Positions 18,444 to 28,110 are shown, counted from the first letter of the stretch. The stretch: 64,000 nucleotides of DNA from Fuerstiella sp. (GCA_029245955.1 JAQWOH010000045.1:1-64000), one strand, 5' to 3'. A program made the numbers and translations. Notes: generated by a model from the sequence alone, not told the origin.

Positions 18444-19385
18444 TTATGAATCAGCAGATTCAGCTGCGGCGGGCTGAGTTGCCGCCATTTCTTCTGCTGT
18501 AAATCTTCGCCCGGGTCGCTCGCTGCTTTCGCGAACCGTTTTCAGGAACAACTCCTCCAGGTCCGCCCGCGGCTTTTGAATCAGGCTGTCCTGCATGCCG
18601 TGCTTTTCAAGCACCTGCCGAACTTCCGCGATGGCCTGGTCATTGAGATTCCCGGTTCGGATTTCGGTCTCTTCACGCAGCTCCAGCAACTGATCAACTT
18701 CTCCCAGGACCTTCAGTTCGCCCTGAAACAATACAGCAATGCGATCGCTGACGTCCTGCACATCCGCCAGCTGGTGACTGCACAGCACAACGGTTTTTCC
18801 CTCGTCCTTCAGCTTCAGGATTAAATCTTTCATTTCCCGCGTACCGATGGGATCGAGGCCGCTGGTTGGTTCGTCCAGAATCACAAGGTCAGGGTTGTTG
18901 ATCAAAGCCTGTGCCAGTCCGATGCGGCGGGTCATACCCTTGGAGTACTCTTTCAATTGTCGGCGACGAGCAGGGTCGAGTCCGACCATCTTGATCAGTT
19001 CATCTGACCTCTGTACACGTTCAGCGGCTGAGATGTCGAACAGTCGCCCGTAGAAATCCATCGTCTCATCCGCGTTCAGGAAGCGATAGAGATATGATTC
19101 TTCGGGCAGGTACCCAATGCGTTCGTTCTTTGCCACGTCTGAGGCCTTCTTGCCCAGGATCTTGATTTCACCGGACGTCGGAAACAGCAGGCCTAACAGC
19201 ATCTTGATGGTAGTCGTCTTGCCGGAACCATTCGGACCCAACAAGCCGAACACTTCACCTTGTTTAACATCAAGGCTCAGACTCTTGACGGCCTGGACTT
19301 TCTTTCTGCCCCAGAAATCGCGGTAGACCTTCGACAGGTTTCTGATTTCAATCACGTTGTCCTTAGTCTGCATGGTTTCATTCAT
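18444..19385 (-). CDS. ABC transporter ATP-binding protein
   Basis: 313 residues from the ATG at 19385 (another Met three codons in). All nucleotide-binding motifs are intact: Walker [11 protein letters not shown] (about residue 56), Q-loop in IGYLPEES, signature [15 protein letters not shown], Walker [14 protein letters not shown], and switch His in VLCSHQ. The C-terminal 80 residues contain a DUF4162-like tail and an Ala/Glu-rich end. The family energises ABC-2 exporters. It heads the four-gene run whose other members are at 16103-18388, 14622-16106 and 12745-14517. Confidence 0.93.
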   Translation of the reverse strand: MNETMQTKDNVIEIRNLSKVYRDFWGRKKVQAVKSLSLDVKQGEVFGLLGPNGSGKTTTIKMLLGLLFPTSGEIKILGKKASDVAKNERIGYLPEESYLYRFLNADETMDFYGRLFDISAAERVQRSDELIKMVGLDPARRRQLKEYSKGMTRRIGLAQALINNPDLVILDEPTSGLDPIGTREMKDLILKLKDEGKTVVLCSHQLADVQDVSDRIAVLFQGELKVLGEVDQLLELREETEIRTGNLNDQAIAEVRQVLEKHGMQDSLIQKPRADLEELFLKTVRESSERPGRRFTAEEMAATQPAAAESADS

Positions 19386-20607
19386 CGTCAGCGAATCCGG
19401 GATGGTTTTGGCAACACAAAGTGGTCGGCGGGCCGGCACGACGCATCAAGTAAGAAAAAGTCAGCTTTTTGAGATGGAGTGGTGGTTTCCGGTAAACTGG
19501 TCAGGCCGTCAAATAACCGGATATGCAGCGAAACACGGGACCTTCGCCGCATAACGGGGTTACGCCGAACCTCTTCGAAATGTTTGTGGAAACCCAAAAA
19601 ACTAACCGCAGATGAAAATTTACGTCGAACTGCACAGGTGCAGGTGCCCCCATCGGACCAGTTGCAGCCATTTGACCCCATACTGCCGGTCATGCCGGGG
19701 TTTCCGTTCTGATGTTCCAAGCGGCGGAATGCAGTGCTGAGATCGCGCAGGTGAACCTGCGGTTTCTTCGAATCCGATACTGCACCGCGCAACGGGTTCC
19801 GAACGTGAAGAACACAGGGTTCGCGCCTTGCACTGCGACGTCGATTTCAGCATTTTGGGGCTGTCTGCCTGATCGGACGCGCAGCGGCAGGGATAATGAA
19901 GCCTGTCACTGTGTTGTCCGTCCCCCGATCCCATTTCGGCCTGGAATTCGCCAATAACATTCCCGTCCGATCGCTTGCCAAGGTTACGAAACAGACCGTA
20001 GTCGATGTTTTCGCTGAGACACTGAACGGAGCCGTCGCTCAGCAGGAACTGCACGCCGCCGGCCTGCTGACTGCTGAAGTGGACGATATGATTCCTCTGA
20101 TTGGGCGTCGATTGCAGTTGCCATCACGCCGCAATTCGGCGGAACACCCACACTCGCCAGTGTTGCACGTTGTGGCCTGCGACATCCGCGAACTGCCTTC
20201 GGGCAGTATGCTGGTCGTCAGCAACAAAGCGATTTGTAACAGGCCAAGTCGTCTCATATTCAGCGAAATGGTAGGTCGCCGGGACAGAATTGGCCTATCC
20301 GTAAACGGCACAACCGCTCAATGCAATTCGCCGATATTGAATTGTGCTGTCAGTTGCCCCAATTTTCAACAATGAAATGGGTGGCGGCTCCGTGATCCGT
20401 CGTGCAACAGGGGCTGAAGTTCAGAGTCTTGCCGAGTGACTCGCAGTACAGTGGTACGGATTCGGAAGCGTGTGAACTCGCAGATTGCAAAAACCTGTCA
20501 CGAGATCTGAGATCGAGCGATTTGATGCGGCTCTCCGCTGGACCGTCGTCGCGATTACTGGTGTAGTTGTCTCTGCCCCGGGATATCATACGTTGTTCAT
20601 TAACTGC
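19386..20607. other. Long decayed spacer between divergent genes
   Basis: About 1.2 kb between the ABC operon start and the zincin-ThuA gene. Apart from the DUF1559 relic annotated inside it, no frame resembles a gene: the many short open frames lack family motifs and have no good ribosome sites. Promoters for both flanking genes must lie here but no clear -35/-10 pair was found. Confidence 0.6.
19940..20200 (-). pseudogene. DUF1559 (H-X9-DG) pseudopilin C-terminal relic
   Basis: Reading the minus strand gives [20 protein letters not shown] followed by [15 protein letters not shown] and [16 protein letters not shown]. This is the conserved C-terminal block of planctomycete DUF1559 prepilin-like proteins (H-x9-DG motif, then R-S-D-G-N-V-I). 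Just upstream, in another frame, [20 protein letters not shown] is also family-like, so at least one frameshift has occurred, and no N-terminal pilin cleavage region is found. The original stop after GEF is lost and the frame runs on to 19620. A dead gene. Confidence 0.6.
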
Positions 20608-22761
20608 ATGAGTTTAGCACGCGAGAACCTGATGCATCTGTCCTCTGCTTTGTCTCACGGCCTTATTGCGCTGACTGTACTGACACCGTTCTGTGCTCAG
20701 ATGTACGGCGCGGAGGAATTCACCGTGCGCCCTCTCAGCGATGAACTTGCGACTGAATACAGCCTCAGCACTGCTTTCTACAGTAAAGGCACCATGGCTG
20801 AAGGGATTCTGATCGCTACCTCTGAACGTGTCTCTGACGTCGCACATCAGGAGGCCGCCTACCAATTCAGCATGATCATGCGCAGCATCAGTCCACAGAT
20901 CGCTCAGAGCATTCGTGCAAAGCAAGTGTTGTGCATACTTCTCGGACACGACGAACTGACTTCGCAACTGCCTCAGTTTGCGAGTGAGAAGACGGGGCAG
21001 GAACTGGATTTCTATAACTGGCGCAGCCGTGGATTTCTGACTCGCAGGAATGGGCGGCCGACAGTCGTTTTTGCAGAGGAAGACGTGCTTGAATTTGAAG
21101 GTGGCATGCAGCTGGAGAGCATTCTTATTCACGAGTTCGGTCATGTCGTTCAGGGGGCCGGATTCGATAAAGGGCTGCAGGACCGGCTGACGGAATGCTT
21201 CGAACTGGCGAAAGCAGCGGGGCTTTGGAATGATGGTCGGGCTGCTCAGCGATTTCGCAGAGTCCGTGGAGATGTCCCCGTCCGCCTGTTTGATGCGCTG
21301 GTGAAATCGTTTCCTGCACAGTCGCCGTCACTGATCAGATTGTGCCTCGACAGTGGCGACATTCTTGTGAACGGAAAGCCGACACATACAGATGTGATGG
21401 TCACAGAAGAGGACAAAGTGCTGATCGTCTTTGGCGGTGAAAAACAATGTTACGCTGCAAAGAACAGAGCTGAATACTGGGCGGAAGGACTGCAGTGCTG
21501 GTATGACACTAATCGTACGATGGACCATGATCACAATCGCATTCATACGCGTGAGCAATTGAAGGACTATGATGCGCCGCTGGCACGACTGTGTCACGAT
21601 GTGCTGGGAGATTCAGACTGGCGTTTTGTCTCTCCGCGCGAACGAGCCGGAGAAGGTCATTTAAAGGATTTTGATCCTGCAGCGTCGCCCGAAGCTGTGG
21701 ATCCGGAACACATTAAGACGGCAGCTTACGATTATTATGACAACTACTGGAATGAGTACTGGTCACGGCTGCACGACAAACACGCGTCAGTAAAGCTGCA
21801 TCCTGTGCCGGACAGTCCGCTGTGGCTGACGTACCCGGGCGGCGAAGGTCCGGGCCGAGGCAGGCATGTTGTGCTGGTGGCAGCCGATCAGGAATACCGC
21901 AGTGAACAGTCCATGCCGATGCTCGCGAAGATACTTTCCAAACGTCACGGATTTGACTGTACCGTCCTGTTCTCGCTGAATGAGTCGGATCATGTTGATC
22001 CGACTCAGAAAATCCGCTGGCAGGACAAAACCGTACAGCATCGTATTCCCGGTCTGGAGCATCTGCAGAATGCCGATCTGCTGATCCTGTTCAGCAGACT
22101 CATTACGCTGTCCGACGACCAGATACAGCATGTTGTCTCTTACGTTGATTCCGGAAAACCGATCATTGGAATCCGTACCGCGAATCACGGTTTTCTGGAG
22201 AATTTTCCATACCAGAAAGAGGGAAAGAACGTTCACTTTGGAGAAGATGTTCTGGGCGGATCATTCCGCGGACATCACGGCAACTGGCATGCGGATTCGA
22301 CGCGTGGTATTCCGGTTGAAGCTATGCAGGACCATCCGATTCTGCGCGGCGTCAGCAATGTCTGGGGACCGTCTGATGTCTACAGGACATATCCGGAAGG
22401 TAAGAGTCTGCCCGACGGCTGCCAGGCACTGCTTCTGGGGCAGCCATTGGTGGGGCGCAGTCCGGATGATGCTGCGAACTCAAAAAAAATACCGTTGCCG
22501 ATTGCATGGACAAAGACCTGGACGGGAAATTCAGGACAGACGGCACGGATCTTTCACGTCACCATGGGCAGCGGCAAAGACTATGAGAATCCCGGACTTC
22601 GTCGACTGACGACAAACGCTGTCTACTGGTGCTTGAAAATCGACAATCTGATCGATCCCGACAGCAGCGTGGAGTACATTGACGACTACCGACCTCTGGC
22701 CAGCGGGTTTGCCTACGACAAGCTGGGCGTCGTTCCGCAGAAGCCTGATGCCTATCGTTGA
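20608..22761 (+). CDS. Zincin-like domain fused to a ThuA-like domain, secreted
   Basis: 717 residues from ATG 20608 (ATG 20632 is equally possible; an open frame extends to 20485 without signal features). After a signal peptide (ALSHGLIALTVLTPFCAQ) the first 350 residues form a metallopeptidase-like region with LIHEFGHVVQG (HEFGH about 175-179) and a later AEYWAEGLQCWYDT, which could supply the third ligand. From about 414 a ThuA-like glutamine-amidotransferase fold begins (RHVVLVAADQEYRSEQ, LILFSRLITLSDDQ, GKPIIGIRTANHGF, HPILRGV). ThuA domains are linked to sugar metabolism. The combination of the two domains in one chain is unusual. Substrate unknown. Confidence 0.78.
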   Translation: MSLARENLMHLSSALSHGLIALTVLTPFCAQMYGAEEFTVRPLSDELATEYSLSTAFYSKGTMAEGILIATSERVSDVAHQEAAYQFSMIMRSISPQIAQSIRAKQVLCILLGHDELTSQLPQFASEKTGQELDFYNWRSRGFLTRRNGRPTVVFAEEDVLEFEGGMQLESILIHEFGHVVQGAGFDKGLQDRLTECFELAKAAGLWNDGRAAQRFRRVRGDVPVRLFDALVKSFPAQSPSLIRLCLDSGDILVNGKPTHTDVMVTEEDKVLIVFGGEKQCYAAKNRAEYWAEGLQCWYDTNRTMDHDHNRIHTREQLKDYDAPLARLCHDVLGDSDWRFVSPRERAGEGHLKDFDPAASPEAVDPEHIKTAAYDYYDNYWNEYWSRLHDKHASVKLHPVPDSPLWLTYPGGEGPGRGRHVVLVAADQEYRSEQSMPMLAKILSKRHGFDCTVLFSLNESDHVDPTQKIRWQDKTVQHRIPGLEHLQNADLLILFSRLITLSDDQIQHVVSYVDSGKPIIGIRTANHGFLENFPYQKEGKNVHFGEDVLGGSFRGHHGNWHADSTRGIPVEAMQDHPILRGVSNVWGPSDVYRTYPEGKSLPDGCQALLLGQPLVGRSPDDAANSKKIPLPIAWTKTWTGNSGQTARIFHVTMGSGKDYENPGLRRLTTNAVYWCLKIDNLIDPDSSVEYIDDYRPLASGFAYDKLGVVPQKPDAYR

Positions 22762-22902
22762 CGTGTTTTCGTCGGACATATGGATATCCGTTCCGACCGG
22801 AAAAGAGTTCGTCCAGGGTGGATCCGTTCAATTCTGAATGATCCAATTTGCGAATTCACTTCCAATAAAAACAACTGCTTTCGAGGCAGCGAATCTTCAC
22901 GA

Positions 22903-24417
22903 ATGGCACGAACCGAGACCGATCATGATCTGATGTTCGGTCTGATTGCGATACTGAGTGAACTGAGCCGGTGTGTGTGCATACATGCACGTTGTAGGGC
23001 TCGCGCACAGGTAATTAACTGGCCACACACTTGTGGAACAGGGATGGCTGCTTCCGGACAACCGAGAGCATGTCGATTATTTAATCGAAACGTTGGGTTC
23101 AGAAGGCTGGCGGAGACGTTACGAAGTCCTTGTCCGGCATGTCTGACAACGTGAAGGCGACGCTGGAAATATTCGCAGTTCGTTGAGCAGTGTTCGCCGG
23201 GACGAACGAATCACGACATCTCTTCAGATTTCGCCAACCACGAGGTCCGATGATCGCATGACATGGCGCGGTCTGCATTCAACTGGCGACATCGGTTATG
23301 TCTGGTTTGCACACGACAAGGTCCTTGACCGGGAAATCGCGTTGAAGGAAATTAAAGCGGACCAGTCCGGCTCGGAGATCAACCGTCAACGACTTTTCGT
23401 GAAGGGGCATACGTTCACTATGGCGATCCCCGAATATCACGACTGGATTCGTGAATATGCAAGATCTGGCGTTAGCAGCCGACTGGTGCAGTTGCTGAAT
23501 CAATCTGTCAGCGTGTGCAATACTGTTGTCTTTGTCCATTCACGTCAGGAGATTCGCCACGGCTTGACGACTGAAAATGTCGTCGTTGGCGACCTCAGCG
23601 AAGTCCTGGTGATGGACTGGGATTGAAAAAGAACTTCCTTCCGGCACAACGGCAGAGGATCCCGGAGCAACAATTGTCGGCGACGAGCGGGATCCGCAGA
23701 CGTCTTCTCATACAATGCAGGGGGACAAGCCGGGAATACCTGCTTATATGCCGCCCGAGCGGGCACGTCGTGAGGTCAACTTCATCGATGAGCGGACTGC
23801 CGTCTGTCGACTTGCCGCGCATCTTATGAAACCCTCCGTTTCAGGGTAAGAGCACCGTGGCTGTCCTGGAGCACGTGATTTACCATCAGCTAAATGCAAC
23901 TGGCCATTGCATCGACGTGGTGCCACGTGAACTTGATCGGATTTGTCTGCAGGAACTGCTGATTTCAGGCACAGTCCGTGATCTATCGGAACGCAAAAAA
24001 GGGAAGCAGAAACTCCAGGCCATTCTGGAATCCGCACCGGATACCATGGTTGTCGTGAACGAGCATCGAGAAATTATCATCGCCAATAGTCAGGTTGAGC
24101 GAAGTTTCGGATATGAGCGCATCGGCCAACCGATCGAAATTCTCGTACCCGAACGATTTCGCGCTGGACACCCTGAGAAATTTAATGATTTCGCACGTGC
24201 TCCGGTCCAGCGGCCCATAAGACCCGGATTGAAACTTTTCAGACAGCATAAGGATGGTACAGAGTTTCCGGTTGAGATTAGTCTGAGCCCCGCCGCAACG
24301 GAAGACGGTCGATTGTTCTTAAGCACCATTCGTGACGTCAGCAGACTCTCAATGGGGCGTCTGTTCTGCGGAGTAATATCGCCGGGCCTGTGTTTCTGCT
24401 TACAATTGTCGGCATAG
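22903..24417 (+). pseudogene. Decayed Ser/Thr protein kinase plus PAS gene
   Basis: Successive pieces of one planctomycete kinase gene appear in different frames: the N-terminal block (TDHDLMFGLIAIL, then LVEQGWLLPDNREHVDYLIE), kinase subdomains (DIGYVWFAHDKVLDREIALK, VCNTVVFVHSRQEIRHGLTT), the activation segment after a stop at 23624 (GIPAYMPPERARREV), and a further frame with YETLRFQGKSTVAVLEHVI and VPRELDRICL. The catalytic HRDLKxxN has become HGLTTEN. A PAS domain follows in frame (ESAPDTMVVVNEHREIII, ERSFGYERIGQPIEILVPER, KDGTEFPVEISLSP) and the last frame ends at 24417. At least three frame changes are needed, so the gene is dead, although the PAS part (23857-24417) is still open. Confidence 0.75.
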
Positions 24418-24461
24418 GCTTCTTACCTGCAATGCATACTCAGTACAGGGCGCACAGAATC

Positions 24462-25556
24462 ATGGCTGAATCGCAGACATCACGACGCAGTTTTCTGACA
24501 GCGACCGGCGGCATGGCACTGGCCGGTTCTGCTCCTGCCATTCTTGGTGCTCAGGACAAGAGCGGTTCGAAGCCTCCGGTCATCGGCCCTGACGGCCATC
24601 GGTACGAGGTGCATCATAATTGTATGCAGAGCCCGAAACACATTCACTGGCAGGATACGCACGGAGTAGCCGTTGATGCGGCCGGGCTGATATATGTGAA
24701 ACACCGCACGATGACGACCGAACCGCAGGACGCTGTGGTTGTCTTTGACCGCCGGGGAAAATTCGTCCGATCGTTCGGCCAGGAATTCCATGGAGGTGGC
24801 CATGGCGTTGATATTCGACGTGAAGACGGTGAAGAATTCCTTTATCTCTGCGACAACAAAGGCCACATCGCTAAGAGCACGTTGACGGGCGAGATTGTCT
24901 GGAAGCAGGCTGCGCCGAAAATCGCGCCCTACGAAAACGCAAAGCCGTTTGAGGTCAAGACACCAGGCAAGTACGGCAAGGGGCGTCTGTTCAGTCCGAC
25001 CAACATCGCCTTCGCACCAGACGGTGGATTTTGGGTAGGCGACGGATACGGCTCTCACTTCGTCATCAAGTATGACAGAGACGCGAATGTCGTCGGGTAT
25101 TTCGGCGGAGCCGGCGACGGTCCCGGTCAGTTACGAACTCCTCACGGGCTGTGGTGGGACGATCGAAAGGGCCGCGAGTCGGCATTGGTTGTGGCCGACC
25201 GGGCCAACGCCCGACTGCAATATTTTTCTGCCGAGGGAAAGCATCTCAGCTTCATTAACGACATGCTGTTTCCCGCCGACATCGATATTCGTGGTGACGT
25301 GATGCTGGTTCCCGATTTACACGCTCGCGTTACATTACTCGACGCCAGTAACAAGGTTATTGCTCATCTGGGGCACGACCCGGCATGGTTGAAGCAGGTC
25401 CTGGCCAACAATTTTGCCATGCGCAGGCATCCCGACAAGTGGCAGGCAGGCAGGTTCATTCACCCTCACGATGCCTGCTTCGACCGCGACGGCAACATTT
25501 ATCTGGCCGAGTGGGTGTCAATCGGGCGAGTCAGTTTTCTGAAGCACGTCGGGTGA
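24462..25556 (+). CDS. Tat-exported NHL-repeat beta-propeller protein
   Basis: 364 residues from ATG 24462. The N-terminus has a twin-arginine signal (TSRRSFLTATGGMALAGSAP), so a folded, perhaps metal-bearing protein is exported. The body carries NHL-type blades: DTHGVAVDAAGLIYVKH, VVVFDRRGKFVRSFG, FSPTNIAFAPDGGFWVGDG, LRTPHGLWWDDR and HPHDACFDRDGNIYLAEW. This is the six-bladed fold seen in peptidyl-hydroxyglycine lyase-like and related proteins, but catalytic residues cannot be assigned. It begins 44 bases after the PAS relic and is convergent with the SDR gene. Confidence 0.85.
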   Translation: MAESQTSRRSFLTATGGMALAGSAPAILGAQDKSGSKPPVIGPDGHRYEVHHNCMQSPKHIHWQDTHGVAVDAAGLIYVKHRTMTTEPQDAVVVFDRRGKFVRSFGQEFHGGGHGVDIRREDGEEFLYLCDNKGHIAKSTLTGEIVWKQAAPKIAPYENAKPFEVKTPGKYGKGRLFSPTNIAFAPDGGFWVGDGYGSHFVIKYDRDANVVGYFGGAGDGPGQLRTPHGLWWDDRKGRESALVVADRANARLQYFSAEGKHLSFINDMLFPADIDIRGDVMLVPDLHARVTLLDASNKVIAHLGHDPAWLKQVLANNFAMRRHPDKWQAGRFIHPHDACFDRDGNIYLAEWVSIGRVSFLKHVG

Positions 25557-25590
25557 CAACTGCTGTATGCTTGACTGGCCAACGATGACA

Positions 25591-26379
25591 TCACTTGCGT
25601 TCCGGCGGGAAGACGCCCATGACGCGTTGTGAATAGTCGATATTTGAACCCGTCAGAATGCCGGATTCATTACTCAGCAAGTACATACACAGCCGGCCAA
25701 CGTCGTCCGCCTTCAGCAACCGTCCGAACGGGGATTTTTTTTCGGCGGTTTGCAGCCAGTCCGATGGACTGCCCTGTCGTGCCTGAACAACGTGCTCGGC
25801 CGGCGTGTCCGTCCAGCCAAGATTAATGCCATTCACGCGTATGCGGTCATCACGAAGTGAATGAGCGATGTTCTTGGTGAAAGTACTCAGCGCACCTTTT
25901 GTGGAACTGTACGAACACAGAATGTCCAGGCCTGCGTATTTGGCAACTGACAGGATGTTCACAATCGTCCCGGCGATGTTTTCCCGCTTCATGATCCGCA
26001 CCGCTTCCTGACACAGAACAAACGGCGCTCGTACATTTACGGCAAACTGGAAGTCCCAGAATTCGACGGTCGTGTCATCCAGAGTTCCTCGATTCGTATC
26101 GGCCGCGGCATTGACAAGGCAGTCAACACGCCCGAATTTTTCGTCGCACCGACGGACAACATTTCGACACTCCTCCACGACCGAAAGATCGCATTTAACG
26201 AACTCCGCAGCACTGCCGAGCGATTCGATCTCCTGCGCAACAGCTCGGCCCTTATCTGCCTGTCGGCCGCAGATTACCACTCCGGCGGCCCCTTCCCGTG
26301 CTGCGTGTAACGCAACTGCTTCACCCACACCCTGAGTACCCCCAGTGGTGATCAACACTTTTCCCGAAAGTTTGCTCAT
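25591..26379 (-). CDS. Short-chain dehydrogenase/reductase (SDR)
   Basis: 262 residues from ATG 26379. Classical SDR: NAD(P) motif TTGGTQGVGEAVA at the N-terminus, NAAADTN at about 88, catalytic Ser in NILSVAK and YSSTKGA supplying Tyr and Lys at about 155-159. The C-terminal LLSNESGILTGSNIDYSQ is the usual cofactor/substrate loop of ketoacyl-reductase-like members. The substrate is unknown. The gene is convergent with the NHL-repeat gene (34-base gap). Confidence 0.9.
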   Translation of the reverse strand: MSKLSGKVLITTGGTQGVGEAVALHAAREGAAGVVICGRQADKGRAVAQEIESLGSAAEFVKCDLSVVEECRNVVRRCDEKFGRVDCLVNAAADTNRGTLDDTTVEFWDFQFAVNVRAPFVLCQEAVRIMKRENIAGTIVNILSVAKYAGLDILCSYSSTKGALSTFTKNIAHSLRDDRIRVNGINLGWTDTPAEHVVQARQGSPSDWLQTAEKKSPFGRLLKADDVGRLCMYLLSNESGILTGSNIDYSQRVMGVFPPERK

Positions 26380-26739
26380 CTGTTTCAGCCCGGATGAAAT
26401 GACGTTCAAGAATCACTTACAGCACGGATGTTACGTGTTGTTGCATGGCGTTGACATCTTCTGGGGGAGCTTTTCGAACCATCCTGCTGTCCGATTGTGT
26501 TGTTCAGACATCGCCATCAGATCGATCACACACTGTGTCCCTCTGATGTCATGTTTACGAATCCACCGGTACATGATGGCGCTCCGCAGATTCGACGTAA
26601 GGTGCTGTGAACCCGATCTTTGCGGCGTGGTGAACGCTGCAGTACTTGAACGGCACGGTCTTTGCTTCCTGTCAAAACCACAAACCTACTTAAAGGGAAT
26701 TGAGATTACACATATTGATCGTTCACGTAGTCACTTGCT
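26380..26739. other. Spacer without recognisable genes
   Basis: About 360 bases between the SDR start and the small overlapping cassette. Short open frames are present but none has a family motif or a convincing ribosome site. The promoters of both divergent units should lie here. Confidence 0.5.
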
Positions 26740-26916
26740 GTGGTTGCGGGGGGGAAGACGGTGTCCCTGGTCCCCGAGGAGGGGTTCCACAACTGGCAGG
26801 GCGGCGAACTGATCCAGAACGCATTGCCTGAGTTGACTGCGGATGAACGCGAACTGCTGATCAGTGGCACCTGCCCCAGTTGCTGGGACAGGATGTTCGG
26901 TGACTACGATGAATAG
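26740..26916 (+). CDS. Small acidic protein with a CPSCW motif
   Basis: 58 codons read from a GTG at 26740; an in-frame stop lies at 26728. The product contains LVPEEGFHNWQGGELIQNAL and ends with TADERELLISGTCPSCWDRM plus an acidic tail. Short proteins with this ELIQNA...LT.DERE.L..G...W...FG layout recur in bacteria, often in phage- or plasmid-like settings; I know of no function. The two Cys could bind metal. The stop codon overlaps the start of the next gene (ATGAATAG), which supports a real, coupled gene. The start is uncertain and N-terminal residues may be lost. Confidence 0.5.
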   Translation: MVAGGKTVSLVPEEGFHNWQGGELIQNALPELTADERELLISGTCPSCWDRMFGDYDE

Positions 26917-27349
26917 TCTCACCCGGAAGTTGGCCTACTCAGTTGCCATACTCTGCATAGCATTGGTGTCGACGTACGACACCGTGCTGACGCACGTTAC
27001 GGCGGAGGAGTTGGTTGTCGACTGTTCGTTTGGAGACTACCAACTAGATGACCACTCAAACGAGCAAAACCCGATTTGCGAGTGGGTGATCGCGCACAGA
27101 GGGATCGGTGGCCTTGTTGAGTACAAGGCTGCTGGTGTCCTACTGGCGACCTTGGTACTGTTTGGCCTGTCCAGGACGAAGTACAGATGGTTGGTATGGG
27201 TCACCTTAGTAGCACAGTTGTCGCTGTTCTGGACAGTGAATTTTGCAACGGTGAAACCGAGTTCTCCCGATCCACACTACAACTTCGAGGACAGATACGC
27301 CGCAGCGCAAATGATACTGGACTTCTATTTGGAAGGCGAGCAACAGTGA
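26909..27349 (+). CDS. Small membrane protein of unknown function
   Basis: 146 residues from ATG 26909, inside the last codons of the small acidic gene. Hydrophobic segments at about 8-25 (AYSVAILCIALVSTYDTVLT), about 78-92 (AAGVLLATLVLFGLS) and about 98-118 (WLVWVTLVAQLSLFWTVNF) predict three membrane helices with a polar loop between the first two. No known family is recognised. Its TGA overlaps the GTG of the HNH relic (GTGA), so three genes were once translated as one coupled block. Confidence 0.6.
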   Translation: MNSLTRKLAYSVAILCIALVSTYDTVLTHVTAEELVVDCSFGDYQLDDHSNEQNPICEWVIAHRGIGGLVEYKAAGVLLATLVLFGLSRTKYRWLVWVTLVAQLSLFWTVNFATVKPSSPDPHYNFEDRYAAAQMILDFYLEGEQQ

Positions 27350-27593
27350 GTGCCGTATCTAATCACAGGAAGTGGTCTCTCCTGGTCCGTCACAGGGACA
27401 GGAAGACCTGCAGGATGTGCGGACGTGAAGGTGGGCCGATTGAGGCCCACCCATCTACCCCAAGTTCTTGTACCCAGACAAGGCTCTGCAGCTGTCCAAC
27501 GGAGTGTCACTGTGCTTCAGCTGCCACAGAGCTGTCGTTCACGCCGGTGATACTTTTGACCTGTCCAACTGGCATCAGAGTCGGTTGGGATGA
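27346..27593 (+). pseudogene. Frameshifted HNH endonuclease
   Basis: From GTG 27346 the frame gives NHRKWSLLVRHRDRKTCRMC and GREGGPIEAH; there it shifts, and the other frame gives PIYPKFLYPDKALQLSNGVS, LCFSCHRAVVHAGDTFDL, SNWHQ and a stop at 27591. Joined, this is a complete small HNH nuclease with its two zinc CxxC pairs and the EAHHI...N...CHRAVH core. One missing base falls inside the first catalytic histidine pair, near 27443. If real, the protein is lost; a sequencing error would restore it. The unshifted frame continues to 27681 without family features. Confidence 0.65.
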
Positions 27594-27784
27594 TTCGGCA
27601 GGTACGCCATGCGTGTGTCCTCGACGAAGAGCTTCGAACCGCCCCGGAATACATTCTGATCCTGCGGCGATCGAGAAATGACTCACCACGGAGCAATGGT
27701 CTGAGTTTTCGATCCTCAACGGAACGTCACGTTCGTCGCGGGACAGAGTGTTTCCTGAATCTCAACATCAAATGGAGTTTGAAA

Positions 27785-28110
27785 ATGATACGTTCACTCC
27801 TGTTGTCGCTGGTGGTCGGAGGTCTGTCCTTCGCGGCACCGGCCGATGCCAAGGCTCAACACTATAGTCATAAAGTTCCGGCTTCCGGTTCTTCCTGAAC
27901 TATGGAGCACCGTCCGGCTACGGTCGAGGTCAATACAACCGTGGCCGTGCGACGGGTAGTTTCATTCAGTCACGAACTAATCAGCGATACTTGTCGACGC
28001 AATGCACCAGCCCGATTTCCCAATCCACGCGATCGTACAGCAGTTATTCGCCACCACGAATCAGCCGTGGATACGGCGGTGGGTATGGTAGGGGATACGG
28101 ACGTCGGTAG
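27785..28110 (+). pseudogene. Frameshifted Gly/Tyr/Arg-rich small secreted protein
   Basis: ATG 27785 opens a 37-residue product with a clear signal peptide (IRSLLLSLVVGGLSFAAPADA) that stops at 27896. A second frame then reads FRFFLNYGAPSGYGRGQYNR and ends with SRGYGGGYGRGYGRR at 28108. Together they form a plausible single secreted protein of about 108 residues with a low-complexity GYGRG tail, so a one-base shift near 27880 is likely. The role is unknown. The gene could be functional if the shift is a sequencing error. Confidence 0.5.

Noticed and set aside
23857..24417. PAS-domain open frame as a stand-alone gene
   Set aside because: It is continuous with the decayed kinase gene upstream and lacks its own credible start; treated as part of the pseudogene.
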